The position numbers were made by a program, and so were the translations under genes. The notes under the pieces are model-generated. The model searched no databases and was not told where the DNA came from. It was given only the letters and a program-made list of their open reading frames with translations. A stretch of DNA of 64,000 nucleotides, taken from positions 124,001 through 188,000 of the forward strand of contig JADJYW010000016.1 of assembly GCA_016719605.1 (NCBI GenBank), written 5' to 3'. Source of the DNA: Lewinellaceae bacterium. GTDB lineage: Bacteria; Bacteroidota; Bacteroidia; Chitinophagales; Saprospiraceae. Shown here piece after piece: positions 52,126 to 59,431 of this stretch (position 1 is its first letter; each line of letters starts with the position of its first letter).

Positions 52126-52485
52126 CTATTCAGCCGATTCGGCATCGAGGTCTTTGAAGTACTGGACTGCCTTTATTTTCAAAAAACGCTCCTGATCGGC
52201 CACCGGCTGGGGTACCATCTCGCGGGTTTGGCGCCAGTGTGGCCAACCGTCCTCGTCGCGCCCCACGAATTCGTAGTAGTCGTCGTAGGCCAGCAGGCGG
52301 CACACGGCGATGTGCATGAGGTCTTGCTTTTCTTCCTTGGAGAAGCCTTTTTTCCAGCGGCCCAGTTCCTGGATGCCAATGAGAAAAAGTACCATGTTGA
52401 GGTCGGGCAAGGTTTCGCGCCGCATGGCGTCTTGCACGATATGCTGCACGCGCAGCCATTCAAAATCAAGTTCCCAGTTTTCCAT
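52126..52485 (-). CDS. Conserved hypothetical protein, 119 residues
   Basis: From the ATG at 52485 (MENWELDFEWLRVQHIVQDA); the longer frame reading back to 52638 has no support. A helical protein with NMVLFLIGIQELGRWKKGFSKEEKQDLMHIAVCRLLAYDDYYEFVG and DGWPHWRQ. I recognise it only as a type common in Bacteroidota with no assigned role. No signal peptide, no motif. Confidence 0.7.
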   Translation of the reverse strand: MENWELDFEWLRVQHIVQDAMRRETLPDLNMVLFLIGIQELGRWKKGFSKEEKQDLMHIAVCRLLAYDDYYEFVGRDEDGWPHWRQTREMVPQPVADQERFLKIKAVQYFKDLDAESAE

Positions 52486-52629
52486 TTCGGGTGCAAAAAT
52501 GACGAAAAAAGCAGAAACGCATTTCAAAAGGATGAAGTGACGCGTATTGGCAGGCCGACGTGTAGCACGGATGCCCTGCGCCCTTATTTTTGGCCGGTTT
52601 TCCGCCCCGATTTTCAACAAGCGGCCCGC

Positions 52630-52664
52630 ACAACTCAAAACTCACAACTCACAACTCAAAACTG
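52630..52664. repeat. AACTCAAAACTCACAACTCAC tandem repeat
   Basis: Four 9-base units directly before the leader of the gene at 52680. The complement of the run inside the dipeptidase gene at 24982-25017 is of the same family. Confidence 0.8.
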
Positions 52665-52679
52665 TTTAAACCCTTTTCC

Positions 52680-54401
52680 ATGCAAAAAAATCTACTTGCC
52701 CTGTTTTTGGCGCTTGGCGCCGTCGTTGCTGCGTACGGCCAGTATGTGCCCGCGTTGCTTCCTCTGGAAACGATCCCCTGCCCGTTCGATCCCGGCCAAA
52801 CGGTCACGCAGCCGGCAGCCTGGCGCATTTATCAAACCCTTGACGGGCACTGGGACGGGCCGGTAGACTCGAGCCGCTGTATCTCAGCCATGCTGCCCCC
52901 GCCCGGCCCGGGTTTCGGTATCGAGATCAATCTGGAGCAAATCAACCCCGCCGAGCCGGTGTTCATCCGGGCGCGGCTGGATGCTTTCCCGCCGGCAGCC
53001 GGGTTTGAGAAGAGTCAACTTTTCAATGCTTTTTCGAATGGCCAGATAAGTCCCGGAGATGTGCCGCTTTTGACCACGACCAACTGCCCGGACGATCTGT
53101 GCTCGGGTGTGCTCATCGGCATTGCCATACCCGACGAAAATGGACAGCCGGGCGCCGCCCTGCGGATACAAACGGCATTGGCGGAGGTATTCCCGCCGGT
53201 GCCGAGCAGTTTTAAAACCATTTCCGCGAGCGCCTGCTTCCCCACGGAGCGGTTCGAAGACCAGATATTGCAGGAATTTATCCTGAAATACACCTTTGCC
53301 GACACGGTATTGCCGGCCGGTGCGCGGCTGCGGGTGAGTACTCCGTATATTGATCCGGACCCGTTTGGCTCACAGGGCATTGGGTACATCACGGCAGTGC
53401 CGGCCGCGTCGAATCCGGTTCCGATTGAAGATATCGGCGGCGGCTGGGGCTTTTTTTATTTAGGCATGTACACGGACACCACCTACCCCGGCCCGCAAAA
53501 CCCCTCGTACATCGAGGCATTCCCGGTGCCGAATACGACATTTCCGCAAGATATTACGCTGACGGTAGGCGATTGGCAAGTACTGGAAATCCAGCCTTTT
53601 GCGCAGTTTCGGGGTGGCCTCGTGGTGGGCAGCACCACGGAGCGCCACCAGTTTACCCTGCTCAACGACGGCGGCGACCTGTGCCTGAATTTTCTGGACC
53701 TGATTTTCGATAACGGCGATGCGCTGTACTACGCCGGCGGGCATATTTCCATACACAATGCGTTTTCGTGCATGCAATTCAAAAACGGCAGCGAGATACG
53801 GGTGAAAGAAGGGGCCACGCTGCACTATGGCCAAAACGGGGCGGGCATGCTGGTGATTTGTGCCAACAGTACCATCGCGCTGGAGCGCAACGCCACGCTC
53901 GTGGTGGACGCCATACTTCAGATCAGCGAGTGCGACGAGGATTTGCCGCCGCACGATATTTTTATGGACTTGCCGCCCGGCGCGCGGTTGGTTTTTACAG
54001 AAAATGCGTGGCTGACCAACCGTTTTTCCAAACAACAGCAAATGCGCCTGAACGTGCGCATGCTCGGTGGTACGCTCGACGATGCGGCCCTGCCCGCCGA
54101 TGCCCGGGCCCTGATCCGGCGCGTGTACCCGGAACCTGCACCCGTCTGGGCCGACAATGTGCAGGTATCGCCCAATCCTTTTTTGGAAAATCTGTCGGTG
54201 CAGTACCTCGCCGGCGGGGAGGAGCCGGTGCGTTTGCGGTGGCTGAATGTGCAAGGTCGCCTGGTGCAGGAGGAAACATTCCTGGCCGGTAAGGGCCTGA
54301 ATATCTGGACGCCACAGGCGCCGCCCGCCGGCGGGTTGTACTTTTTGGAAATCAGCGCCGGCGGGGAACGGGTGGTTCGGAAAGTGGTGCGGGGCGAGTA
54401 G
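52680..54401 (+). CDS. Secreted protein with T9SS sorting domain, unknown function
   Basis: 573 residues from the ATG at 52680 (MQKNLLALFLALGAVVAAYG signal peptide). The first half (about 25-330) is a beta-rich region with PCPFDPGQTVTQPAAWRIYQTLDGHW, no known fold. The middle (about 335-470) holds a parallel-beta-helix-like run, with repeated GG-x-I/L-x-x-G steps (QFKNGSEIRVKEGATLHYGQNGAGMLVICANSTIALERNATLVVD). Residues about 495-573 are a T9SS type A domain (VQVSPNPFLENLSVQYLAGG). Surface protein; possible polysaccharide-binding or structural role is inference. Confidence 0.72.
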   Translation: MQKNLLALFLALGAVVAAYGQYVPALLPLETIPCPFDPGQTVTQPAAWRIYQTLDGHWDGPVDSSRCISAMLPPPGPGFGIEINLEQINPAEPVFIRARLDAFPPAAGFEKSQLFNAFSNGQISPGDVPLLTTTNCPDDLCSGVLIGIAIPDENGQPGAALRIQTALAEVFPPVPSSFKTISASACFPTERFEDQILQEFILKYTFADTVLPAGARLRVSTPYIDPDPFGSQGIGYITAVPAASNPVPIEDIGGGWGFFYLGMYTDTTYPGPQNPSYIEAFPVPNTTFPQDITLTVGDWQVLEIQPFAQFRGGLVVGSTTERHQFTLLNDGGDLCLNFLDLIFDNGDALYYAGGHISIHNAFSCMQFKNGSEIRVKEGATLHYGQNGAGMLVICANSTIALERNATLVVDAILQISECDEDLPPHDIFMDLPPGARLVFTENAWLTNRFSKQQQMRLNVRMLGGTLDDAALPADARALIRRVYPEPAPVWADNVQVSPNPFLENLSVQYLAGGEEPVRLRWLNVQGRLVQEETFLAGKGLNIWTPQAPPAGGLYFLEISAGGERVVRKVVRGE

Positions 54402-54516
54402 GTTTTGGGGCCGGAGAGACGCGGGTAAAAAGACCCCGCGCAGGGCCAAGAACAACTCCACATCGCTGCGGTGCATTTGAAAATATCCGGTAGTGTGGTG
54501 CGTGCTACACCGTGGG

Positions 54517-55593
54517 TTAATCTTCTGCTTTGGTTTTTTTCACCCGGAAATTACAATGTTCGATGATTTCCTTGCGGGCGCGGACCGGGTTTTCGAGAAC
54601 GGCAAAAAACTCCAGGAGATAGGTCCGGGCATCGGTACGGGAAGCAACCGTTAGTCCCGGGAAAGTATTGCAGCGGGCGAGAATCTGTTTTTTTTGAGCG
54701 AGGTATTCGGCAAAGACTTGCTGGTAGAGTTCGGGGCTGTGGCAGAGACCGAGGTAACAGCGTTCACGTACGTCTTTGACCGGAATATCTGCAGCCGACA
54801 CGGCGTAGTCGGCATCTACGAGGCCGGCGTAGTCGAAATCGTACGGCACGGCGGTGGGGCGGCGATCTGCGGAGAATCCGATAATTTTCATGTTGTGCCG
54901 GGAGTAGGCGCCCCAGTCGGTGTTTCCAATCATGTACTGGAACACGCACATGCGGGTGTACGCCAGAGAATCCACCGCTTTGGGGCTGATGATGCGGGGT
55001 TTCAGGGGGCGGCCACCGATGCGGGAAGCCATTTCTTTTTCGCTTTCGATAAAGAATGCCTTGGTTTCCCGGTCGGCGCGTTTGCGGCCCGGGGTTCGGA
55101 ATTGGACGGTGGCAGATTTGGTGCGAAAACTCTGGGGTGTAATCAGGTTGTAGAGTTCGTATGCCAGATTTTCGCGCAGGACTAATTGCTCGTCCGATGC
55201 CGTATTGCGGCAAGTGACGACCATTTTCAGTTCATTGATATCTGCGAGGCTGTCGTCTTTGCTGTCTGATTCGAGGAAACGAATTTTTATCGGCGGGAAA
55301 TCGCAGGTTTTTTTGCGCATGTTGCCACGAGATGCCACGCGTACCTGTTGCTCGTAAGCAATTGAGTCGTCGGTTTTGATTTGAAGCAACGCCGGATACC
55401 AGACTTCTTCCGCCTGGTCTTTTTTTAGTTTTTTCAAATCAATCTCCAGCACGACGACGAGCGGGTCGTACTGTTGGAGCAAGGAAAAAATACCGTCGGG
55501 AGCATGGACGGCCTCTGATGATTGGGCCTGAACAGCGGCGGGCTGCATCAGCGCAAGCGCCAAAAGCAGCATGGACATGGGTAGGTTTTTCAT
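54517..55593 (-). CDS. CotH-kinase-like secreted protein
   Basis: 358 residues from the ATG at 55593, with a signal peptide (to AVQA, about 23). It has VASRGNMRKKTCDFPPIKIRFL (about 85-105) like the early CotH motif, then a region VFQYMIGNTDWGAYSRHNMKII and PTAVPYDFDYAGLVDADYA that resembles the catalytic loop and metal site of CotH-type atypical kinases. Such proteins phosphorylate exported proteins in spore-formers; the role here is unknown. A -7 box lies 43 bases before the ATG. Confidence 0.7.
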   Translation of the reverse strand: MKNLPMSMLLLALALMQPAAVQAQSSEAVHAPDGIFSLLQQYDPLVVVLEIDLKKLKKDQAEEVWYPALLQIKTDDSIAYEQQVRVASRGNMRKKTCDFPPIKIRFLESDSKDDSLADINELKMVVTCRNTASDEQLVLRENLAYELYNLITPQSFRTKSATVQFRTPGRKRADRETKAFFIESEKEMASRIGGRPLKPRIISPKAVDSLAYTRMCVFQYMIGNTDWGAYSRHNMKIIGFSADRRPTAVPYDFDYAGLVDADYAVSAADIPVKDVRERCYLGLCHSPELYQQVFAEYLAQKKQILARCNTFPGLTVASRTDARTYLLEFFAVLENPVRARKEIIEHCNFRVKKTKAED

Positions 55594-55636
55594 CCCGGAC
55601 AAGCTATAGGTTGATGAATTTGTAATTGGCAAGTGC

Positions 55637-55644
55637 CAAATGTA
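55637..55644 (-). promoter_or_regulatory. -7 box for the CotH-like gene
   Basis: TACATTTG on the minus strand matches TAnnTTTG. Confidence 0.5.
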
Positions 55645-55695
55645 GTAGCCGAGACCGGGAAACCTGGTGTTTTTGTTCGGGTTGCCCGGCAGGCA

Positions 55696-56010
55696 TCAAT
55701 TCACCGAGAAGGACGAGACAAACGGATTGGCTGATTGAAAAAACGTCAGTTCGTTAATGTGCACGAGCATGAAGTCGGTCAGGGGCAGCGAGGTGATGAG
55801 TTCCAGCAGTTCGGTATCGGAGTGTACCGAGAATACGACCCAGAGTTTGGAGTTTTCCAGCGAGAGCGCGTAGTTCAGGATTTTGCCTTCCTGCAACAGT
55901 TCGTTCACGACGCGGCGTTGTTCCGGGATCAGACTGACAAACAGATCATTGAAGGGCTGGGGCGGTAGTGTAAAAACCACCATGTATTGTTTTAAACCAG
56001 TGTTATCCAT
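55696..56010 (-). CDS. Small ferredoxin-fold protein (muconolactone isomerase/YciI-like)
   Basis: 104 residues. The alternation YMVVFTLPPQ - FNDLFVSLIPEQRRVVNELLQEGKI - LNYALSLENSKLWVVFSVHSDTELLELITSLPLT - FMLVHINELTFF matches the alpha/beta dimeric ferredoxin-like fold of muconolactone isomerase or YCII proteins. No catalytic residue was identified. Single gene between the CotH-like gene and the peptidoglycan-binding protein. Confidence 0.65.
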   Translation of the reverse strand: MDNTGLKQYMVVFTLPPQPFNDLFVSLIPEQRRVVNELLQEGKILNYALSLENSKLWVVFSVHSDTELLELITSLPLTDFMLVHINELTFFQSANPFVSSFSVN

Positions 56011-56148
56011 GTGGTGTGTGTTTTGGTTCGGGCGGGTTCAAGATGGTTGAGTTCAAAAACCGTGCAAATTTTGAAAAAAGTCTGGCGAACCTGTCCCATG
56101 GTCGGCATCATTTAACAAAAACAAAACCTGTACCTGTGCTCGGCGGCC

Positions 56149-57378
56149 TCACATCCCGATTCCCAGTGCCTGGAGCGTTTCAAAGTCCACGTTCCCGTCG
56201 GCGGGCAGGTCGCGCTCCTGTTGAAACCGGGCGAGTGCGGTTTTGGTATGGGCATTGAGGGTGCCGTCTGCGACGCCCTGGTAATAGCCGAGGGCTTTGA
56301 GGGCTTCCTGGATTTGGCGGATCGTGTAGCCCGTCATTTTTTCGCCGCAGAGTATCTCGCGCCATTCCGGAAAACCGCCCTTACGCACGAGTTGGCGTTT
56401 GATAATGGTCACATACTCCGGCGGCAAGCTCTCGGTTTTTAGCGCAGGCTGGGTTTTTAGTACTTTTTGAACGATCGGCTTGTACTCGGCGGGCACGCCC
56501 TCTTCCCGAATAGTTGCCGGTTTTTTCAGGACTTTTTTGCGCACGGTGACAAACTCGCCGGGGCCGCCGCCGGCAGGTTCTGCAACGCCGGGTTTGAGTA
56601 CCCACCGGGTGAGGGTCTGGTATTCGGCCGGTTCCATCTGTTCGGTGCTGCCGGCGGGTGTTTTCACTCTTTGGACGGGCTTGAGGGTTGTTTTGGCGGC
56701 TACCGGCGTGTAGCGTACGCAGTCGGTGGGGTCTTCGCCTTCGCACCCGATTGATTCCTGTTTGTAAATGGTTTGGTACTGCGCCGGCACCTCCACGAGG
56801 CACCAGACGAAGCAGTCGTCCGGATCGGCGCCGAGACAATCGCGGTCCGAGTTTTTACGAATCCATCTGGTGCCGGCGGGCCGCACCTCGATGCGCTCCA
56901 GCACGGACTCGTAGCGCTGCGGTAGTACCTCCAGCAGCATATAGGCCGGTTCGATTTCTACCGGCTCCTGAACAGTCTGGAACACCGCATCGGTGACGGC
57001 AAAAGTGCGTGTGGCAGGTTTTATCAGGACATCCTCCTGCACCGCCTCGTAGGCGGCCGGATTGGTTTTTCGGCCCGGCGGAGATACCTGTATTTTCTCC
57101 TCCACGATGTCGAATACCGCAGCCTCCAATACCAGCCGGGTATACGATTCTTTGGCCACATACTGCCCGTTGACCGTTTCGAGCACCGGCGGTATGGCGA
57201 TCTGCTCGGTAGATTCCGGCCGGATCATGATCTGTTCGGTCACGGTTTCGTACTTGTCGTGCACGAGGCATTTGGCGTAGCATTTGCCCGGCTGGGCATT
57301 TGGGATATCGGTGGGCTGGGCGACCGCTACGGCGCGGATCAGGCACAGGAGCAAAATGGTTGGTACTTGTTGCTGCAT
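56149..57378 (-). CDS. Repeat protein with C-terminal peptidoglycan-binding domain
   Basis: 409 residues from the ATG at 57378, with a signal peptide (to AVAVAQ, about 21). The body (about 40-340) is made of about ten degenerate 30-residue repeats with a common pattern [V/E]-P-A-x-Y-x-T-[V/I]-x-[R/K]-x-x-L-x-x-P-A (EYQTLTRWVLKPG, EFVTVRKKVLKKPATIREEGVP, EYKPIVQKVLKTQPA). The last about 70 residues form a PG_binding_1 domain (YTIRQIQEALKALGYYQGVADGTLNAHTKTALARFQQERDLP). Three Cys pairs sit in the middle (CLGADPDDCFVWC). Likely tethered to the cell wall in the periplasm. No enzyme domain is present. Confidence 0.82.
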   Translation of the reverse strand: MQQQVPTILLLCLIRAVAVAQPTDIPNAQPGKCYAKCLVHDKYETVTEQIMIRPESTEQIAIPPVLETVNGQYVAKESYTRLVLEAAVFDIVEEKIQVSPPGRKTNPAAYEAVQEDVLIKPATRTFAVTDAVFQTVQEPVEIEPAYMLLEVLPQRYESVLERIEVRPAGTRWIRKNSDRDCLGADPDDCFVWCLVEVPAQYQTIYKQESIGCEGEDPTDCVRYTPVAAKTTLKPVQRVKTPAGSTEQMEPAEYQTLTRWVLKPGVAEPAGGGPGEFVTVRKKVLKKPATIREEGVPAEYKPIVQKVLKTQPALKTESLPPEYVTIIKRQLVRKGGFPEWREILCGEKMTGYTIRQIQEALKALGYYQGVADGTLNAHTKTALARFQQERDLPADGNVDFETLQALGIGM

Positions 57379-57435
57379 AGTTGGGAAGGTATTTGAAACG
57401 GGGCACAAAAGTCTCAATTTCCGCTACATTAGCTG

Positions 57436-57443
57436 CAAATATA
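57436..57443 (-). promoter_or_regulatory. -7 box for the peptidoglycan-binding repeat protein gene
   Basis: TATATTTG on the minus strand, 57 bases before the ATG; the same core as in front of secDF. Confidence 0.5.
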
Positions 57444-57516
57444 ACCTGCCGGGCAACAACACATCTGTGCTCCGGGCCACAGGTGAACCAGTTATGCTAA
57501 ATCAAAATCGCTCACC

Positions 57517-58305
57517 ATGGCAACTCGCTCGTATTTTTTACTCAATATCCTGGCATTCGGCGCCGTGCTCGGCACCAACTACTTAGCCAATGCCTTGCCG
57601 CTCCATGGTAAAACGACGGGTGAGCTGTCCAGCCAATACCCCAACCTGTTCGTACCGGCGGGACTGACTTTCTCGATTTGGGGCATCATTTACCTGTGGC
57701 TGCTGGCCTGGGTTGTCGTTCAGGCGGTGGCGCTTTTTCACGAAAAAACATACGACCGCATCGCACCGGGCATCGAAAAAATCGGCGTCTGGTTTGCCGG
57801 CACCTGCGTGCTCAACATCGCCTGGTTGTTTGCCTGGCACTGGGAAATCCTACCGGTATCTGTGGCGGTGATGGTGGCGTTGCTTGCGGTACTCTGGCGA
57901 CTGAACATTGCTGCCGAGGTCGGTTTTTCCAGCACCAACAACTGGGAAAAATGGCTGGCGCATGCGCCTTTCGGGCTGTATCAGGGTTGGATCACCGTGG
58001 CGCTCATCGCCAATGTGACGGCGCTGCTCGTGTCGGTGCAATGGGGTGGTTTCGGCATAGCGGAAGCTACCTGGGCTATTGTCATGATTATCATCGGCAC
58101 CTTGTTGGCTACCACCATCGTGCGCGGCTACAACAACGTGTTCCACGGATTGGCCGTGGCCTGGGCCTTGTACGGCATTTACCTGAAGCGCAACGGTGAT
58201 GCGGCAGACATGGGAGCACTGCCGGTCGGTACGGTTGCACTGGCCGGTATTGCGCTCATCTTGTTGTGGGTGGTGGTGCGGTGGCGTTATTGGGCAGATG
58301 CGTGA
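57517..58305 (+). CDS. TspO/MBR-related tryptophan-rich sensory protein
   Basis: 262 residues with seven or eight membrane helices. The motif YPNLFVPAGLTFSIWGIIYLWLLAW (about 41-65) is the mark of the long TspO-like proteins in Bacteroidota. Many Trp residues follow in the membrane (IAWLFAWHWEILP, WEKWLAHAPFGLYQGWI). TspO proteins bind porphyrins and lipids, but longer members like this have no shown ligand. Start ATG at 57517 gives the hydrophobic N-terminus. Confidence 0.78.
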   Translation: MATRSYFLLNILAFGAVLGTNYLANALPLHGKTTGELSSQYPNLFVPAGLTFSIWGIIYLWLLAWVVVQAVALFHEKTYDRIAPGIEKIGVWFAGTCVLNIAWLFAWHWEILPVSVAVMVALLAVLWRLNIAAEVGFSSTNNWEKWLAHAPFGLYQGWITVALIANVTALLVSVQWGGFGIAEATWAIVMIIIGTLLATTIVRGYNNVFHGLAVAWALYGIYLKRNGDAADMGALPVGTVALAGIALILLWVVVRWRYWADA

Positions 58306-58316
58306 GCGTTGTTTTT

Positions 58317-58640
58317 CACTGCAGAGACGTGGGGCGTAGAGTAAATTCACCGCAGAGACGCAGAGACGTGGGGCGTAGAGTAAATTCACCGCAGAGACGC
58401 AGAGGCGTGGGGCGTAGAGTAAATTCACCGAAGCGCAGAGACGGGGGGGAGAGGAAATCACCCAAACGCAGAGCGGGGCTGAGTAAACCGCAGAGGCGTG
58501 GGGCGTAGAGTAGTTTTTTGCCGCAGAGACGCGGAGGCGTAGAGTAGTTTTTGTACCCCTCTACGCCTCCGCGCCTCCGCGTCTCTGCGGTGAATTTACT
58601 CTACGCCTCTGCGATAAAAAACCAGCGTCTCTGCGGTGAA
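58317..58640. repeat. Large GCAGAGACG/GGCGTAGAGT array with inverted end
   Basis: The array has 39-base direct units (start 58343, 58382 and degenerate ones after), each CACCGCAGAGACGCAGAGAC... then GGGGCGTAGAGTAAATT. From about 58555 the complementary strand pattern (CTCTACGCCTCCGCGCCTCC, GTCTCTGCGGTGAATTTACT) returns, making a palindrome. It fills the 343-base gap between the TspO-like gene and the beta-barrel gene. No other content was seen. It is kin to 47686-47759. Confidence 0.93.
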
Positions 58641-58648
58641 AAATACTC

Positions 58649-59137
58649 CTACAGTTGGACGAGGTAGCCCACGTTCAGGCCCAGCGTGCTGATACGCGCA
58701 TCTACCGTGGGCACACCGGCAAGGTTGCTGAGGCCTGCCTGATAACGCACTTCTGTTATCAAAGAACCTTTGCCGACAGGGAAACGCATGCCGGCGCCGA
58801 GGTCGGCGAAATACTGCGTGCGGTTGAAGTTTTCAAGATCAATTTTCGAGCGTTTCGGTGCACCGGGTTCGCGTAGATCCGCGCTCACCTTGCTCCAGCC
58901 TGCAACAATCCGCGCTGCCGAAGTGCCGGCCAGAAAATACATTTTTTTGTTCCGAAACGGGGTGATGCCGGCCAGCAGGCTGCTCGTCCAGCAGTGGTAG
59001 CGCTCGTAATAGCGCCCCGCTTTCCCCCTCCGGGTCATTGGGAGTAGTGAATGTAAGTTCCTTGCGGTTGGACAAAACCTGATATCCCAACTCGGCGCGC
59101 AGTCCCAGTACCGAAGTGAGCCGCCAATCGGCAACAA
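58649..59137 (-). CDS. Outer-membrane beta-barrel protein, 3' part of a frameshifted gene
   Basis: The real family portion begins after the shift at 59015-59018, at RYYERYHCWTSSLLAGITPF, and continues with SKIDLENFNRTQYFADLGAGMRFPVGKGSLITEVRYQAGLSNL to VGYLVQL. This is the porin-family/OMP_b-brl pattern of small Bacteroidota barrels. The residues before RYYER (nominal start at 59137) are an out-of-frame reading of the 5' part. Confidence 0.78.
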   Translation of the reverse strand: MLPIGGSLRYWDCAPSWDIRFCPTARNLHSLLPMTRRGKAGRYYERYHCWTSSLLAGITPFRNKKMYFLAGTSAARIVAGWSKVSADLREPGAPKRSKIDLENFNRTQYFADLGAGMRFPVGKGSLITEVRYQAGLSNLAGVPTVDARISTLGLNVGYLVQL

Positions 59138-59306
59138 CGGCCGAGCGCCAGCCGAGGGCCGGGTCGAAGTCGAGGTCGTAATTGAATGCCTTGATTTTCC
59201 ACTTCCAGTAGGTCATATTGGCGCCGCCGGATACACCGAGGGAAACCTGGGCATTGGCCGAAAAAGCCAGGCAAAGCAGGCAGATGGTACAAAAAAGGAG
59301 TCGCAT
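58839..59306 (-). CDS. Outer-membrane beta-barrel protein, 5' part of a frameshifted gene
   Basis: ATG at 59306; signal peptide MRLLFCTICLLCLAFSANAQ. Then the barrel start VSLGVSGGANMTYW and LRAELGYQVLSNRKELTF, a typical porin-family N-terminus. After NDPEGESG the frame leaves the family. One G too many in the run of four (59015-59018 on + as C4) explains this: with three, GESGRYYERYHCW follows. Repaired length about 218 residues, normal for these barrels. Confidence 0.78.
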   Translation of the reverse strand: MRLLFCTICLLCLAFSANAQVSLGVSGGANMTYWKWKIKAFNYDLDFDPALGWRSAVVADWRLTSVLGLRAELGYQVLSNRKELTFTTPNDPEGESGALLRALPLLDEQPAGRHHPVSEQKNVFSGRHFGSADCCRLEQGERGSTRTRCTETLEN

Positions 59307-59431
59307 AAATGGATCAGGTTGGTGAATGAACGGGTGTAATTTCACCAAGACGCACCAACAGATTTTCTCGTTGCCTGCGCGTAAAACACGACCGATTTTT
59401 CGGCGTTCTCTCCCCAAAAAATTTTGTTTTT

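Noticed and set aside
58317..58640. CRISPR array or rRNA-like structure
   Set aside because: Contiguous 39-base degenerate units without unique spacers, inverted at one end.
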